DNA from: Rotaria socialis
Taxonomy: Eukaryota > Rotifera > Eurotatoria > Philodinida > Philodinidae
Reading direction: 5' to 3'
DNA length: 64,000 bases
Assembly: GCA_905331475.1 (NCBI GenBank)
Contig: CAJNYU010001570.1
Coordinates: 1-64,000, forward strand
Shown here one piece after another: positions 12,301 through 25,600 of this stretch (position 1 is its first letter; each line of letters begins with the position of its first letter). The notes under the pieces are model-generated. The model made no database searches, was not told the origin of the DNA, and saw nothing but the letters and a program-made list of their open reading frames with translations. The position numbers and the translations under genes were made by a program.

Positions 12301-14073
12301 TTAGTCTATTCAATTGACCAAATTTTTGATGATTTCTTTCTCTTTTTAAACATATTATGTACATAATATCTATCAGAAGACCTTTGATTAAGCACAGATA
12401 CATAATAGATTAATTAGAATACATTAATCAATGTTGTTATTAGTATTCTTTTTTCCAAATTCTTGACCTATCAGCCAAAACTTTATTTAATCTCGGGTTT
12501 CAGATTAAGGTTTTTCGTTTTTGCTAAAAACATCGTATCTTCAATTGAAGAAATTTTTTTCTACGTGATAGCTATACACGCATATTAGTATTTATAGACA
12601 ATTTATTCAATTCTATAGAACACAGATAAATAATTGTTAAGCAAAATTTAATGAATACAAAAATATTTAATCGGAGAATGCATTAGTTTCAAGTGACTAT
12701 CAAAAGAAACGAAGATATTAAATAGAAAAAATATATTCATGAATACATAGGGAAATAGAACGACTATTTATTATAGAAAATTTTCCAAACAAAAAGCAGT
12801 CAAATGAGATAATACTTCTATAACATCACATATTATGGATTCCAGAAAATACATATGAGCATTCTGAATCAAAATGAAACATGTAAATTTTTAATGTACA
12901 CAGATTATTCTTTTTATGCGTTCCTTTTGTATGTTCCATAATCAACGTGTTGGATTTGATGAAAGACTAACGGAATTACATAATTATTTTCTTGATTTTA
13001 TGTGTCTTTGATTTCGCCTTTTTATATTACATATGAAGTCGCATTAATCTAAATTTACTCTTATTCTTATTACTTTTATTCGATGGATTTTATTACATAA
13101 ATTTGAAATGAAAGTAAAAGAGTAATTTATGAGCAAGGTCTCATTGACCTATAGCAGAAATGGCATGGTAATCGAATGAACTACAAAATATTGAGAAATA
13201 CAAAACAGTTATCTAGAGAATTAGTTTTTGCTTCGTCAACTACACTTCGAACGACATGAAAGTTGCTAAGGAGTCACAATGTAAAGTTTTCATGATAGTC
13301 TTGTGATGGAATATCTTAAAAAAATAAGATTTCAAAATGCTAATTCAGCTTGATACTAATAATCTGGAAACAATAGGTTTACAAATATGAAGAAGTCTCA
13401 TGTAAATCTTTATCAAGGGTATTATTTTGTGACAGACTCACCTTAACATAGACAACAGTAGCTTGAACTTAGTTGATTGATTGCAGTAGCTTTTCATTCT
13501 ATTGAAACCATACAACTGTCTACAATGTATTTAATTTAATACTACGAAAGAAAGGAACTATGCGATTTTCATTATTTCTATCTTATGCTTAAGAGATTGT
13601 AAAACAAAAGAAATCTGATCCATATATTTTAGATGATTTTTCTTAACATCCGTATTTCTTTGGGAAATAAAAAAATACTTTTATTTATAAGAACAACAAA
13701 GCAACAAGTTGATTTGAAAAAACTTTCATTGTGCTTGAAAATATTCTTTAATATAAAAAGAGAAGTAAAAACTAAAACATTTTCTTGCTATTGTAAAAAG
13801 CAAAGTAGCATCTCTTCCTGAGCGGATATTACTTTCTTTATCAGAAAGAATGAGTGAGATTTTGCACAAAAAAGACACGCGATGTGTTTGTTGCTCTAAT
13901 ATGATGTTTCGAGTGATAATCTAGCAAAGATTTTGTTTTGATAGACAACACATAGATGACATAGTGAACTTTAGAAGTTACAACATTCAATCATCTATTT
14001 ATATTGATGTATAGAAAAAGAAAAACAACATAAACAAGTGGCTTAAATATGTATATATATATATATATATACG
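9319..14073. other. Intergenic spacer, no gene recognised
   Basis: AT-rich spacer between the convergent LMX1 and GPCR genes. The first several hundred bases must contain the LMX1 3' UTR. No coding exons, structural RNA or terminal repeats were recognised. A (TA)n microsatellite of about 20 bp lies at 14050-14070, just beyond the GPCR stop codon. Confidence 0.5.
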
Positions 14074-15177
14074 TTACACTATATTCCTTATATTATTCAA
14101 TGGTTGTTGCTGTTGTCGTAGTAGGACATCATCATATGCTGTAGTAGAAACACTTTTGCCTTTACGTTCAAATAAACGTAAAACTGAACGTTGAAATGTA
14201 GATGATATGGAAAAATACACAGGAAAATTAACAGCTGAATTAAATGTAACAAAAAAATCACTGATTTCTCTTATTGCTCTCTTTTGATAAGATTCATCAA
14301 TATAACCCATGTTAAGTATGAGTGATAAAAGAGCATCAGGAAAATAGCAACAGATAAAACATCCAATTATAATAATGAGACTGATTGTTAAACGAGAAAA
14401 TGCTGTTCCAGCTGACGATTTCATTCGGTAAAGTAAATAAATGATACGTGTATTTAAATAAAAAAGTAATAACGACGGAATAATTGCCCTTATAAGATCG
14501 ATTGTAATTGAATAAGCACGAAACAAACGTGAACTACCAAATTTTGATAAATTCACTAAAGAATCAGAATTATTTAACGTTTGATTGTTTGTTGATAATG
14601 GAACAATTTCATAACGAAATGAGACAGGCAAAGCTAGAATAAGACTGCAAAATATAATTAAATAACATAAAATACGAGAATTCTTTTGAACAATAACACG
14701 CTTGCGATTATTTGCACTACATAATACATATCTATACAAACGAAGAAGAAAAAAAATCAATATTTAATATTTTAAATTAATTAAATCATTTTACCTCTCA
14801 ATAGCAACAATCAATGTCAGCCATGCTGCACATAATGTTGAAACTGTATTAATATAATGGCAATAACGATAGAGTATAAGAAATAATTTTTTTCCATATT
14901 GTTGATTAAATGCTTGAATAATAAGTACAATAGAATAGAGCAAATCATTTGAAAGTTTAATGACATCGGTTATAGCCAAAAAGAGAAGAAACTGTGTCGT
15001 TAGAAAACGTTGCATACTATTTGTAATAAATATGATGATACATAAAATATTTCCGATAAGACCAGGTACGCAGACGATTGGTATAAGATATAAGCCACAT
15101 ATTATTTGAATACTTTCAAATACTTCTTTATCTTGATCGTTATTGATAATTGTTGTTTGATTTATTTCGATATTCAT
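14074..15177 (-). CDS. Rhodopsin-class (class A) GPCR, FMRFamide/peptide-receptor-like
   Basis: Predicted seven-transmembrane receptor of 346 residues at the plasma membrane. Exons in transcription order: 15177-14795 and 14731-14074, joined across a 63-bp GT..AG intron. The short N-terminus has a possible N-glycosylation site (NQT). TM1 has the GLIGNILC signature and TM2 the LAITD signature. The end of TM3 gives ERY in place of DRY, and its Arg codon is split by the intron. TM6 has a CYFP stretch in place of CWxP, and TM7 ends in NSAVNFPVYF, a peptide-receptor variant of NPxxY. The overall style resembles invertebrate FMRFamide-like peptide receptors, but the ligand cannot be assigned. The cytoplasmic tail is short and Gln-rich near the end. 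Start chosen: the first ATG before the N-terminal segment. Confidence 0.88.
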
Positions 15178-17628
15178 TGTTTATTCTAAGTAGAATTAAT
15201 TATATTAAATATGAATTACATTACTAAAGTAGATAAAATTCTGTAAATCTTGATGCGCAAAAGAAAAAGAAATAACTATGATCAATGGTTTAGACAGTAA
15301 TTGATAGAGATAATAAATTTAAAAAAACTAAAAACTAACTAATGAATAGTATACTATTTGAGTCTAACATTGTTTATTTTATTATTTCGGCTAAGATTGA
15401 GTTTTAAGATTGACAAGATCCACTAAATAAGTGACAACGATAAAGTTAGGTTATGAAAAATGTTCAATCCAAAAGGTTTTCTTATTATGAGTTTTTTCTG
15501 TTTTAAGATCTTTGATTTATATTGCCTAGAATTTACATGAAAATAAAATTATAAAAGGAAATAAATATATATTGATAGATGACAATAGAACGCTTCATAT
15601 GATTGCTTATGATAAATAAGATCGACAAAGAATAATCAACTGTAGATACGAGATGGAAAATATCGAACTAGAACGAAGAGGAAGAACAACAGCAAGCGAT
15701 ATCTAATAGCACGATGAAAACATATGTGAAATAGAGCTAGTAGTTACAGCAAATAAAGAATATGCCAGTTGAAACGCGACTATGGTTCATCAAGAAAAGA
15801 AAAGGCCTCTGGTTGTTCTCTTTGAATGGGATTGATAATGGTAGCAGAAAAAAAGTGCTATGATGTAGATATGATTTTTATATACTATGCAAAAAGGAGG
15901 ACGCCAACAAATTAGAAAGAAAAAATATTGAATGATAATTTTTGCTGTTTAAACGAAGCAAATGATAAAGAAAATGTTCTTCATAACAAAAAAGAGTCCA
16001 CACGAATGTGTCGCCGCCTTTTCCTTATGAAGCTACGTCGAATTTATTACAGTTCGAAAAATCAATGTACTTAGTAATGACTAAGAAAAAAGAATCATCT
16101 GAAGTTTTCTGTGAATATGAGTCAGTTTTTATACAGAAAACAAGATTGTAAATAATTGAAAAAATATCTTCTTTTTGTCAAGAGTCCTGTATTGATGCTT
16201 TTAATGTATTCAAAATAGAGCACTATTTCCGATACTCTTGTGCTATTTCTTAGAAGAGACATTATGTGATTAAATATTTTTCTCATTAGTTTAAGTTACA
16301 TTTCGTCGTAAAAGAAAACATGTGTATGTAGTAAAATCGAAAAATGACTAAGCAAAACTCATCGCAAATTCCTTTCATGAATATATCCTAATAGAGATGC
16401 ACGAATCGACAAAATTTAATTGTATTCATCATAGATTCATCAATAAGTATATGATGGAAATAAGCTAAATCAAATTAAATCAATAAATTATGGTTATTCA
16501 AATTGATCTATAAATAAATTTTAAGAATTTCTCAGCAAATGGCGGAAAAACATACTATAAAATGTTGTTACAGACGAAAAACAAGGCGAAAAGCGTATTT
16601 AGTCAAGTTAAAAATAATGTATATATATATAGAAGATTTTTAAATAATAGTAGTAGAACAAAACAACTAACTGTGAAAAGGACAGGAACTTTTTAATAGC
16701 TATAATCATCAAGATATAAAATTACGAAAGAAATATTTTTTATAATATCTAGAACAGCACTAAATACCAAAGATCATGGATTGAATAAGTTTTATTTTTA
16801 CTACTAACTTCTATTTCGCTTACTAAATTATCTATAATCAAACCGATTCTATTTCCTATGAAATGTGATATTAGAACATTTGCGGGAAATACATAAACAC
16901 GTGACGAATGGCTTCTTTAATAATTATTGCACGGTCATAAAACAGATGCTTTCTTTGTTTTGTCTTGAAATAAAGAACAATACCGAGCAGATGTTATACT
17001 GATGAGAAATAGCTTACTTCAGTATTTACCAAAGCAAGAAACACAATTGATAATGTAAAATTCAGACGAATCGTTTTCTTAAATAGTAAAATCTATATAT
17101 ATGTTCTCCTATGATCTAGAATTGAATATGACAATGATTTCTCAAAAAAAAAGAAACTCGTGATTAATAAGAACATAATGGCTGCTAAAAAATGTCATTG
17201 AATGTCGATAAGTATTAGCATTTTTAGAAAAATACTTCTCTTCTGTAATGTTTTCCACTATGAAACTATTCACAAAAAAAAAGAAAAATAATCTGAGACA
17301 TTTTAATTAGTAGTGTGGTGTTTGGAATGTTATATTGATAGTGTTATACACATTTTTGTGTTTTCAAAAAAAAACACTTTGTAGCTAAATAATTACAGTG
17401 GATATAAACATAATTATATCAAAATATTCGTCACAACGTTGATGTGATACAAATATTAATATTGCTTGATTCTAAAACACATGAAAACAGATAAAGAAAA
17501 ATATTTTTCCAACATGATACAACACTTAAATACATAAGGATTCATAAAGTTAAAAGAAAACTTATTAAGCCGAGTGAAAAATAATAACGCGATTGAAAAT
17601 TGAATGTACGGTTTAAGTATTGGTTTTC
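15178..17628. other. Intergenic spacer
   Basis: AT-rich sequence with no recognised gene. The region immediately upstream of 15178 on the minus strand should hold the GPCR promoter. I see short A-runs and an (AT)n stretch near 16617 but no terminal repeats or conserved coding segments. Confidence 0.5.
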
Positions 17629-17720
17629 AACGGGGAACCATCGTACTTTTGTACTTTAACTACTTTAAAGTACTTCGAAGTACTTTGAAGTATTTTAAAG
17701 TGTTTCAAAGTACTTTGACA
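17629..17720. repeat. Tandem 10-bp repeat TACTTTGAAG with flanking CATCGTACTTTT end
   Basis: From 17661 to 17720 six copies of a 10-bp unit close to TACTTTGAAG follow one another, with two looser copies before them. AAAGTACTTT is self-complementary. Just upstream, CAACGGGGAACCATCGTACTTTT at 17629-17651 recurs in inverted orientation near 22645-22668. This looks like a mobile-element terminus with subterminal repeats. Confidence 0.6.
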
Positions 17721-18257
17721 TATGTGAGAGCACCTTGAATTATTTAAAAACAAGTTGCTTCGAAATATAGATTTTATAGATTTTTTTCCGTTCTTTTGCA
17801 TGAATGACAATTTTGCATTGACTTAGCAAGAAAAAGTTGGTCTGTGAGTAAATTTTTAATTGAATATCTAGCAAAAAACTCGGTAGTATAGAATTTAAAA
17901 ACAGCAAAAACGAGGGAGTACTGTTTCCTACAACTGATGATGTTTCTATCTATACTGAGTAAAAAAATGTTTAAGGGTTGTTTCTTGATTCTGGGTTAAA
18001 ATTTGAACAAGATATATAAAAATGTTTTGGTATCGCTCAAAAAGTTGAAGATTTAAGTATTTAAACTATGTGTGGATATTATTATAAGGAGAAATCTATT
18101 CGCTTAATTTATAAAGGTAGTATAAGACTATTTGGTCTGTACAAAAGTATTTCGTCGCCTTTGGCAATGTTGCAGAAGTGATTGGAAGCACTTTTTCGTA
18201 TACCGAAAACTTAACCGCATTTTAGAAAGTTTCTAATGAAAAAATAAATGCGAAAAC

Positions 18258-18275
18258 CTCGGATTTAAATCCGAG
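18258..18275. repeat. Perfect 18-bp palindrome
   Basis: CTCGGATTTAAATCCGAG is perfectly self-complementary over all 18 bases and more GC-rich at its ends than the flanking DNA. It may be part of the same repeated block that continues to 18840. No function is implied by the sequence alone. Confidence 0.6.
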
Positions 18276-18539
18276 TGTTATGTGTACTTCAAAAAGTGAT
18301 AAATCCTCAATATTAATAGCTATCGAGTTCGGGTTTTTAATTTTCGATAGTCCTTTTGGTTAGCTACAAAACCAGGCCTTTGGAAAACCCCAAAACTACA
18401 GGTCATCTCAGACATATCTAGGCAATTTGTTTTCTCGATGCAGTTTTTGTGCATTTTGAGACCTTTTTCAGGCAATGTTTCGTTAGAAAACTACGATTTG
18501 GTTCAAAAATAATATCAGATTCAGAATCAGAATCAGCGT

Positions 18540-18845
18540 TAAAAACTGAGTCGATTTATATATGTTGTGAATAATTCTGAGAAAAAATGTTTTTTTGAAA
18601 AAATTCCTGTACCCCCTCAGGGATGGTCTGGTCAAAAATAACAATTTTTTCGATAACTCAGCCATTACTTGGCGGATCCTTCTCATCTTCGAACTCGACC
18701 GAGATATTGATGAGATCATTCTGTGTACAAAATTTCATGACAATTGGATGAGGCTTTCAAAAGTTATTATGCTAATGGCCGGATGGCCGGACAGACACAC
18801 TGACCGAATCCAGTGCACTCACTTTTTTTGAGTACACAATAACAG
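18540..18845. repeat. Possible remnant of a dispersed repetitive element
   Basis: About 300 bp of more GC-balanced sequence encodes a 78-codon open frame on the plus strand with the stretch MAGWPDRHTDRIQ. Similar Asp-Arg-Thr-rich translations are common artefacts of dispersed non-coding repeats in invertebrate genomes. The segment differs in composition from its surroundings. I treat it as a repeat fragment, not a gene; identity with a known family would need a repeat-library search. Confidence 0.35.
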
Positions 18846-19301
18846 TGACAGTGACAAGTTTGAACTAGATAAAGATAAAAACTTTTGTCTTATCGAAATA
18901 GGGACAATAATATGCGAGGAACAGAAGTAAAAAGGAATTGCTTCTTTTCCTTATTAATTCTTGATTTTTACCGTGTGATTAGGCCACTTTCGATTACAGA
19001 TGTGCTACACTTCTATGAATCGTGGAAAAAATGAGCTATATCTTATACAAGAAAGTACTTCTAAGTATTTCCCAAAGGAGATTAAAGTTGTATCTGCGTT
19101 ATCTCATTTTCAACTAACTTATACAGCGATTTTATGCACGCATGTTTTTACCGAAGTTGGTCTGGCGGTATACTCTTAACCACTTTCCGATTCTCACAAT
19201 TCAAAATTATCAAGAATTTAACTAGAAAACTTTGAAAGGAAACCCTACTACAAAAAGGTGTAAATCCCATGCAAAGAGTATTTTTTAAAATATCGTTAAA
19301 A

Positions 19302-19902
19302 ATTATAATGATAATGATTTTGATGGAATTAAATCGGTAGTTTTGTTTTTAATATTTAGTTTTTACGAAATCTCGAAATTTCCGACCTTGGTACAATTCT
19401 AAACTGATGTTCAAAATGAATTATATGTAACGGTCATCATCAGCAAGTTTACATCGTTTGAGACTTTAATTCTAAATTCATAGTAATGATGGTATGAACA
19501 ATTCCATAACCTAATCCGATAACATAACCTAATAATTAGTACGTAGATGTGACATATATATATAACGAATATCAAGTACAAATACCAAGTGTCAATATTT
19601 AGTATTGATATTAAATTCGAATATACAGTAACAAATAGCTAATTAATATAATTAATTAATATAAAGTATAAATGTATGTAATGCATTATTATTATTTGTA
19701 GGCTCAAGTCTTTAATACTGCAATTAGTATGAATTTAGAATTAAAGTCTCAAATGATGTAAACTTGCTGATGATGACCGTTACATATAATTCATTTTGAA
19801 CATCAGTTTAGAATTATAACAAGGTCGAAAATTCCGAGATTTCGCAACAACTAAATATTAAAAACTACCGATTTAATTCCATCAAAATCATTATCATTAT
19901 AA
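19302..19902. mobile_element. Foldback/MITE-like element with about 185-bp inverted arms
   Basis: The left arm (about 19302-19488) and right arm (about 19722-19902) are near-identical reverse complements around a 235-bp AT-rich centre. Landmarks are TTATAATGATAATGATTTTG at the outer end, GTAACGGTCATCATCAGC in the middle and GAGACTTTAATTCTAAATTC at the inner end. No transposase frame is present, so it would be non-autonomous. A target-site duplication is not obvious. Confidence 0.8.
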
Positions 19903-21016
19903 CTTACCTCGTACCCAAGCAAATTTATATATCATTAAAAATGATAGTATGAAAATATAACTTGCAAAAGGTATTATAATTACAACAATTTGAATAATTA
20001 AAGGTTCTATCACAATGAAGGATCTGTAAAAGTTGCGATTCAAGGAATTCAGTATTAAGAACTATGTATTTTCCTACGAAGCATCTCTTTAAAAACTTCT
20101 GTTACGAATGCTTTACTTAAGAAAAGCACCTATGAAATTTCCCGCGAGCGTACCATATTCAAAAGAAGTTTCACAAATTCATTCAAGTCTTTTTAAAGTT
20201 CTTTCGGTTTTCACGTAACATTGAATATTTCTCCTCTGTTTAGAGACACAATAATAAGTCTAGATTTAAAAAAGTATCCTAAATAGTAATAAGTGAGCCT
20301 ATTTCAGTAATAATAGGCATAATTATATGTGGAAAGTATTTTTTAAATATTCTCACAGCACTTTTATAGAGATTTGAAATTTAATAAGTAGTACATTTCA
20401 CGCATAAAAGCATGAATAGTTCATCAAAACATTCTACTTATTGTTAATATTGGTGCTTTTCTTTATGAAATACAAAGACCTCATTAGTGATGTCTTTATA
20501 TCAAGACTTTTAGAACTGTTGATGTCCGAAAAATTCTATTTACGTATTGTGTAGTGACAGACTCTTATCAGTTTAATCAGGGGGCAAGTTTTATGCCACT
20601 GAACCTTTTTTTAGTATTTAGGAAAAAGCTACAGTTTTCTTTCTCAGAAAAATTTTGTTTTTGACAAGATGAACAAGGTAACGCGACGTTTGCGTCGCGA
20701 ACCCTCTACTGAAAGAATTTAGTCATGTGGAACGTAGCTATCCAAAACTATCTAGCTGAGAGACTTCACATTTTATAGCTTCGAAATGATTTTCATGGAA
20801 AACACGATTGATAACCGAGCATAAATAGAAAACTTGCTTGGAAGTATCACCAAGAAAGCGGCATTTAATTACTACTTACTAATATTATATGGCAATACTG
20901 AAGCTAAGTGCATCCGATCTGGTACAGCTCAAGCTACGCCCCCAAAAACCTTCGATCAACTTAATAACGAAGTGAAGAAAAAGACCCATTCATGAGAGCT
21001 ATGATCGAAATACTCC

Positions 21017-21164
21017 NNNNNNNNNNNNNNNNNNNNNNNNNNNNNNNNNNNNNNNNNNNNNNNNNNNNNNNNNNNNNNNNNNNNNNNNNNNNNNNNNNNN
21101 NNNNNNNNNNNNNNNNNNNNNNNNNNNNNNNNNNNNNNNNNNNNNNNNNNNNNNNNNNNNNNNN
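21017..21164. other. Assembly gap (148 N)
   Basis: Run of N; nothing can be read. Both flanks belong to the repeat-rich stretch 20682-21546, so the gap probably reflects collapse or non-resolution of repeats. Confidence 0.99.
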
Positions 21165-21229
21165 TTCCTATCAAGAAAATGCGACGATCTAAACAGCTCC
21201 TAATCCATTACAAACTTGTTTGAAGTACA

Positions 21230-21413
21230 AAATTTCAAAAATCTGGCAACGCCATCGTGCTCCCCGACCCGGATTACCTTCGGTCAACCCTTACAAAAAA
21301 TTAATTTTTTTCTAAAAAAGTCTCTCTTTCTCCCTAAAAAAGGACAAAGAAAAATTTCAAAAATCTGATAACGCCATCGTGTTCCCCGACCCCGATTACC
21401 GTCGGCCAACCCT
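21230..21413. repeat. Two direct 62-bp repeats 122 bp apart
   Basis: The block at 21230-21292 (landmark AACGCCATCGTGCTCCCCGA) is repeated at 21352-21413 with a handful of substitutions. The blocks are GC-rich and have no evident coding content. Confidence 0.75.
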
Positions 21414-22611
21414 ATCCCTGCAGGATATTGTTCGAGGTTAGTTAGGTTTATGCATCTAGTTTCCTATTGGACGAACGAACGAACGTACAGACGAACGAAC
21501 GCATTTAACTCGTTTTTCGTAATACCCTCCTTTCAGTAGAGGGAACTTGTTAAAGAAGAATAGTAAAACTATTTAAATGCTCCTGTTTTAAGTAACTTTT
21601 AATATACTAGTTCAGTGTCAATAACGAGGAACATGATATTCAAAATCAACTTATAAAATTTGAGTCGAAGAAAATTTATGTTATTTTAAAATATTTTTGA
21701 GCATATATTCGATTTTCATTTTCATGCATTAGTTGCTTCAAAGAAAAAAAATCGTTTTGGTACCTGATAGCACTAAGAAGTGTGAGAGAATGGAAATTTG
21801 CTCTTAATTTTCATCGACAGAAAAACAAAAGAATTCTGTTACTGATTGTTCCTAATCTTGCAACAATTTTATTCTTTTATTGAAGATTTCTAAAGATACA
21901 GAAGACAAAGATGTTTGTTCTGTTGCAGTGGCAGAGATACACAGAACTGAAAAAAGTACTGAGAACTGCAGAAATTTGTTTTTCTCACTCAATTTTATTT
22001 TCTAGGCTTCTCAGTGGGGTGACATTGTGATAGAAAATATTTCAAAATAATGTCAATATCATTTAGTTCAAGTTTCATGCTGATTTCGAATAAGGTGTCG
22101 AGCTTTATCGAAACTGAACTCATACGTTAAAAACTACTTACAACAAGAGTACTTTAATGTGCTATGATATTCTTCCTTAAAAAATTCAGTTGTTCAAAAA
22201 CAAAACGAACGGTATTCGGAAAGAGTATCTGATAGACTTTCATTCAGACACTAGAACACGTCCAATGGTATTGAATTTGCCTCCTGGGTAAGCTGAGAAC
22301 ATATTGTTGTGATACAGTACAAGAAATTAATATTTTCTTTTGAAACCGGACAGTCTCAAAATATCAAATGTTCAGAATTTTTAGTGGCTTAAAAGAAGCC
22401 ATCTTGACAAATTTATAAAAAAAGTATTCATTCATTTTAATGAATTTCAATATTCTGGATTGTCAAAATTTTCCTTAATTTTCGATTTAAGAAATTACCA
22501 ACTTCTAGCTAAGCCGAGATACTCTTATTATCAATGCAGGAAACGAGAAGAAATTTGGGCAATTTAGTATTGTAAACAATTTACTTTAAAGGATTTCCTT
22601 GTAGTGCAAAG

Positions 22612-22668
22612 TACTTTGAGGTACTTTTGTACTTCATGGAATAAAAGTACGATGTTTCCCCCTTGAAT
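22612..22668. repeat. Inverted copy of the 17.63-kb element end
   Basis: Read on the minus strand, this segment gives CAAGGGGGAAACATCGTACTTTT followed by AAGTAC-type repeats, matching 17629-17660 with few differences. The pair, 5 kb apart in inverted orientation, could be the two ends of one large element (17629-22668) or two truncated copies of one family. Confidence 0.5.
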
Positions 22669-25600
22669 AAACCTCCCAGTATACCTTATTGGTTAAACAT
22701 TTTTATGTTTGTCAACTCATCAAAGTGAATGATGTTTCATTAAAATCTCAATATTCTTCTTCATGATATCTACATTTGCTTAAAAAGCATTTTATTTATT
22801 GGTCTATGTGTTTTTTAATTTCTTTTGTAGTTCATTTATATTGCCGGTTATTGCTTATTTAGTGTTAGCGTTTAAATGTAGACCATGTGGTTGATCTGGT
22901 CATTATCAGTTATATCTAACGATTAATATTCACAATAAAAGAAATGAAGTCTGTCGAAATTTAATATGTAAAATAATATATGTCCGATAAAAATATGCCC
23001 AGGGTACCTCGTATTTCAGCAGAATTATTCAAGAATATGGGAAGCACAGCATTTCTTTAAAGTATATGCAGTTGATTACAAAATTATAATTCATTTTTTT
23101 CTTTTTCTTTAGCCTGGAAAAGATTTGAAAATAGGTAGTTATCAATAAAATGGGAACATATGTCGGAAAAAGGAAGTCAATATTATACAGCAATTTTGTT
23201 CTTTTTTTTTTGTCTCGGTAAAACTGTAACTTGTTGTAGCATAAGTATATCTACTACGTAGTGTTCGAGCGAAATTCATTTTTCGACAGCATCTAAGACA
23301 GAATTTATGATAAATCATCTCTTCATAAGATAATGAAAATCATACTCGCCCTATTACCGTACGACTGAGTAATTCAGAATAATGCCTAAAATTGTTACAA
23401 AATAATAAAGACTGAAGAGTATAGTCTTAATTCATCTACTTTTCATTCAAAAAGGAACGCGTATACTTGCTTACATATAGTGGCTTCTTAAACTATGCAA
23501 ACAGTTGATAGTGTTGTTTTTGTTTTGTTTTGAGTGTATGCCTTAAAAATTAGACAAGTTATAGTGATCTGCTTTCGTTTAGATTATAACTCGTAGTCTT
23601 TGGTATATCATTTAGCAACTTCAAATCAGTTTTTACTCATGATCAAAAGATAGTTTTGCATTACTTGTCCTTTGAATATTGTTCAAAAATATATGTTTCA
23701 AAAATTATTTCGTATCTGTTCTAAATTAACAATTTTCTATACTACATGATACACTCGAAGAAATCGTTCGTTCAAAAATAAATTCTTTTTTTTCATACAT
23801 TTTATTTTAGTGGACATTGTGCAACAATATTTTTCTGACCCATACTAGAAATCGTTTAGAAGAAAATGCAAATGCGTCTGTTTTTAAAATAATATACAGC
23901 CAATGTCACTGTTAAATCTACTCTAACAAAGAGTACAAGAGATTCTATCGATTAATATATTTAAATAATTCTTTTTCTTATTGCAAGTTTTCAGTGGTTT
24001 ATCCTTGTTGTTTTATGTCTCTGATGAATTAAAGGAAAAAAGTTGCTATTCAATGCACGATATCGTGCGAAAACATTTTCCATACGGAAACTCTCTATCT
24101 AAAAGTAAATTCGATTATACCACTTTATCGAGACACTTTAATGATATTATAAACAACATGTGTAACATGTTTATCCTAATAGTAGCATCATACTGGGTCT
24201 AAACCTTTCTAAGCGAAAGTATATCAAGTAAAATTTAACATACACTGTTGCTTTATTTTACTTAAGTTATGGACAAGGGTGTGACACGCAAAAATTAAGT
24301 TTGCATTTAATATGATTTGCGACTAGATTATAACTAAAAATACAAGTTTTCTATTCATACTGTTTATAGAACAAAAAGGTTGAGATAATCAGTTTGAAGC
24401 TCACATAGAAAAACTCTGTCACTACGTTAAATGGTTCTTTTTGTAAGTCTACTATGTTAAAAAAAAATCACTTGAATAAGTAGATGACACATTCTACAAT
24501 TAAAATTTGTTTCTCACCAATGCATCCATAGAAGATAAATCAATACAATATACAGAAATATATTTCCAAACAGAATAATTCATGTTATTTGGTGAACTGT
24601 CATGCGTTGTTTTTCTACTTACAACAAAAGCGCATAATTTACTAGACAATGTTTGTTGGTCAACATTGCGCAGATGAGAAAAAATGTACTGAGTTTGAAA
24701 CAATCAAGAAAATAAAACAGACTGATGTATCAGCTTGAAGTTTTTCACCGGTATACTATAGACTACGAACTCTGATCTGAAGAAAGTGCCATTATTCCAG
24801 TTCATTATGACGTAAGTATATACAACACAACGAGGAAATTTTCACTAATTTGAATGAATTTTGACAGCTAGCGTATGTAGTTGACATCACATTACGGTCA
24901 ATTTAAATATGTGACGTGTGGTTATTAATAATTTTGAAGCAACTCATAAAGTCTTTTATACATCTTTGCAATTATTTTTATAACTTGACTTCACAAGAAC
25001 ATTATAGCACGTACGTATATCTAAACATCAGTGTCCAAATGAACAAGATTCCTTGTGATCATTTTAGACCAATCTCACCAATAAATTCTTAGTCACAATA
25101 TGTCACTAGTTCAAAATCATCTCATCTAGCTTGATTTAGTATTTTTATCATGTCAGTTGACTATTAACTATACTTTGACGATTATTCACTAAATAGAAAT
25201 GCTTTTCTTAGATTTTCAAGAGATTTTTATTCTAAAAAACCATTTAACCGATAAAAAAAAGTTTCATGCGAGTTTATACATATAAGTACACTATATTTTT
25301 GAAAAACTGAGTAAACGACTGTTATTTCTAGAAGTGTGGCATAGGAAAATATTCAAAATTATTCAAACCTACATAATAAGCACAGAAAAATGCTTATGGG
25401 ACGGAGTAATTGTACTAAATATTCATGTAAACACCCAACTTGTTCTCTATCTATATGATTTAATCATACATAAGCCAGATCATAAGTAGCTCATCTAGTC
25501 ATCTACTTAATTTACATCATCACTCTATACTAATACAGTTGGTATAACGATCATCCGATAACTTCTCGGTACTCTTGTACAAGAATACTAACAATTCTAC

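Larger units (their letters stand above)
20682..21546. mobile_element. Possible element with short inverted ends, interrupted by an assembly gap
   Basis: CCCTCTACTGAAAG at 20702-20715 is matched by its exact reverse complement at 21530-21543. A 7-bp perfect hairpin (CGCGACG, 4-base loop, CGTCGCG) lies just outside the left copy at 20682-20699. Inside are two direct copies of a 62-bp block and a GAACGAAC tandem stretch at about 21474-21500. The 148-base run of N falls in the middle, so the interior cannot be read. The pattern suggests a repeat that the assembler could not resolve. Confidence 0.45.
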
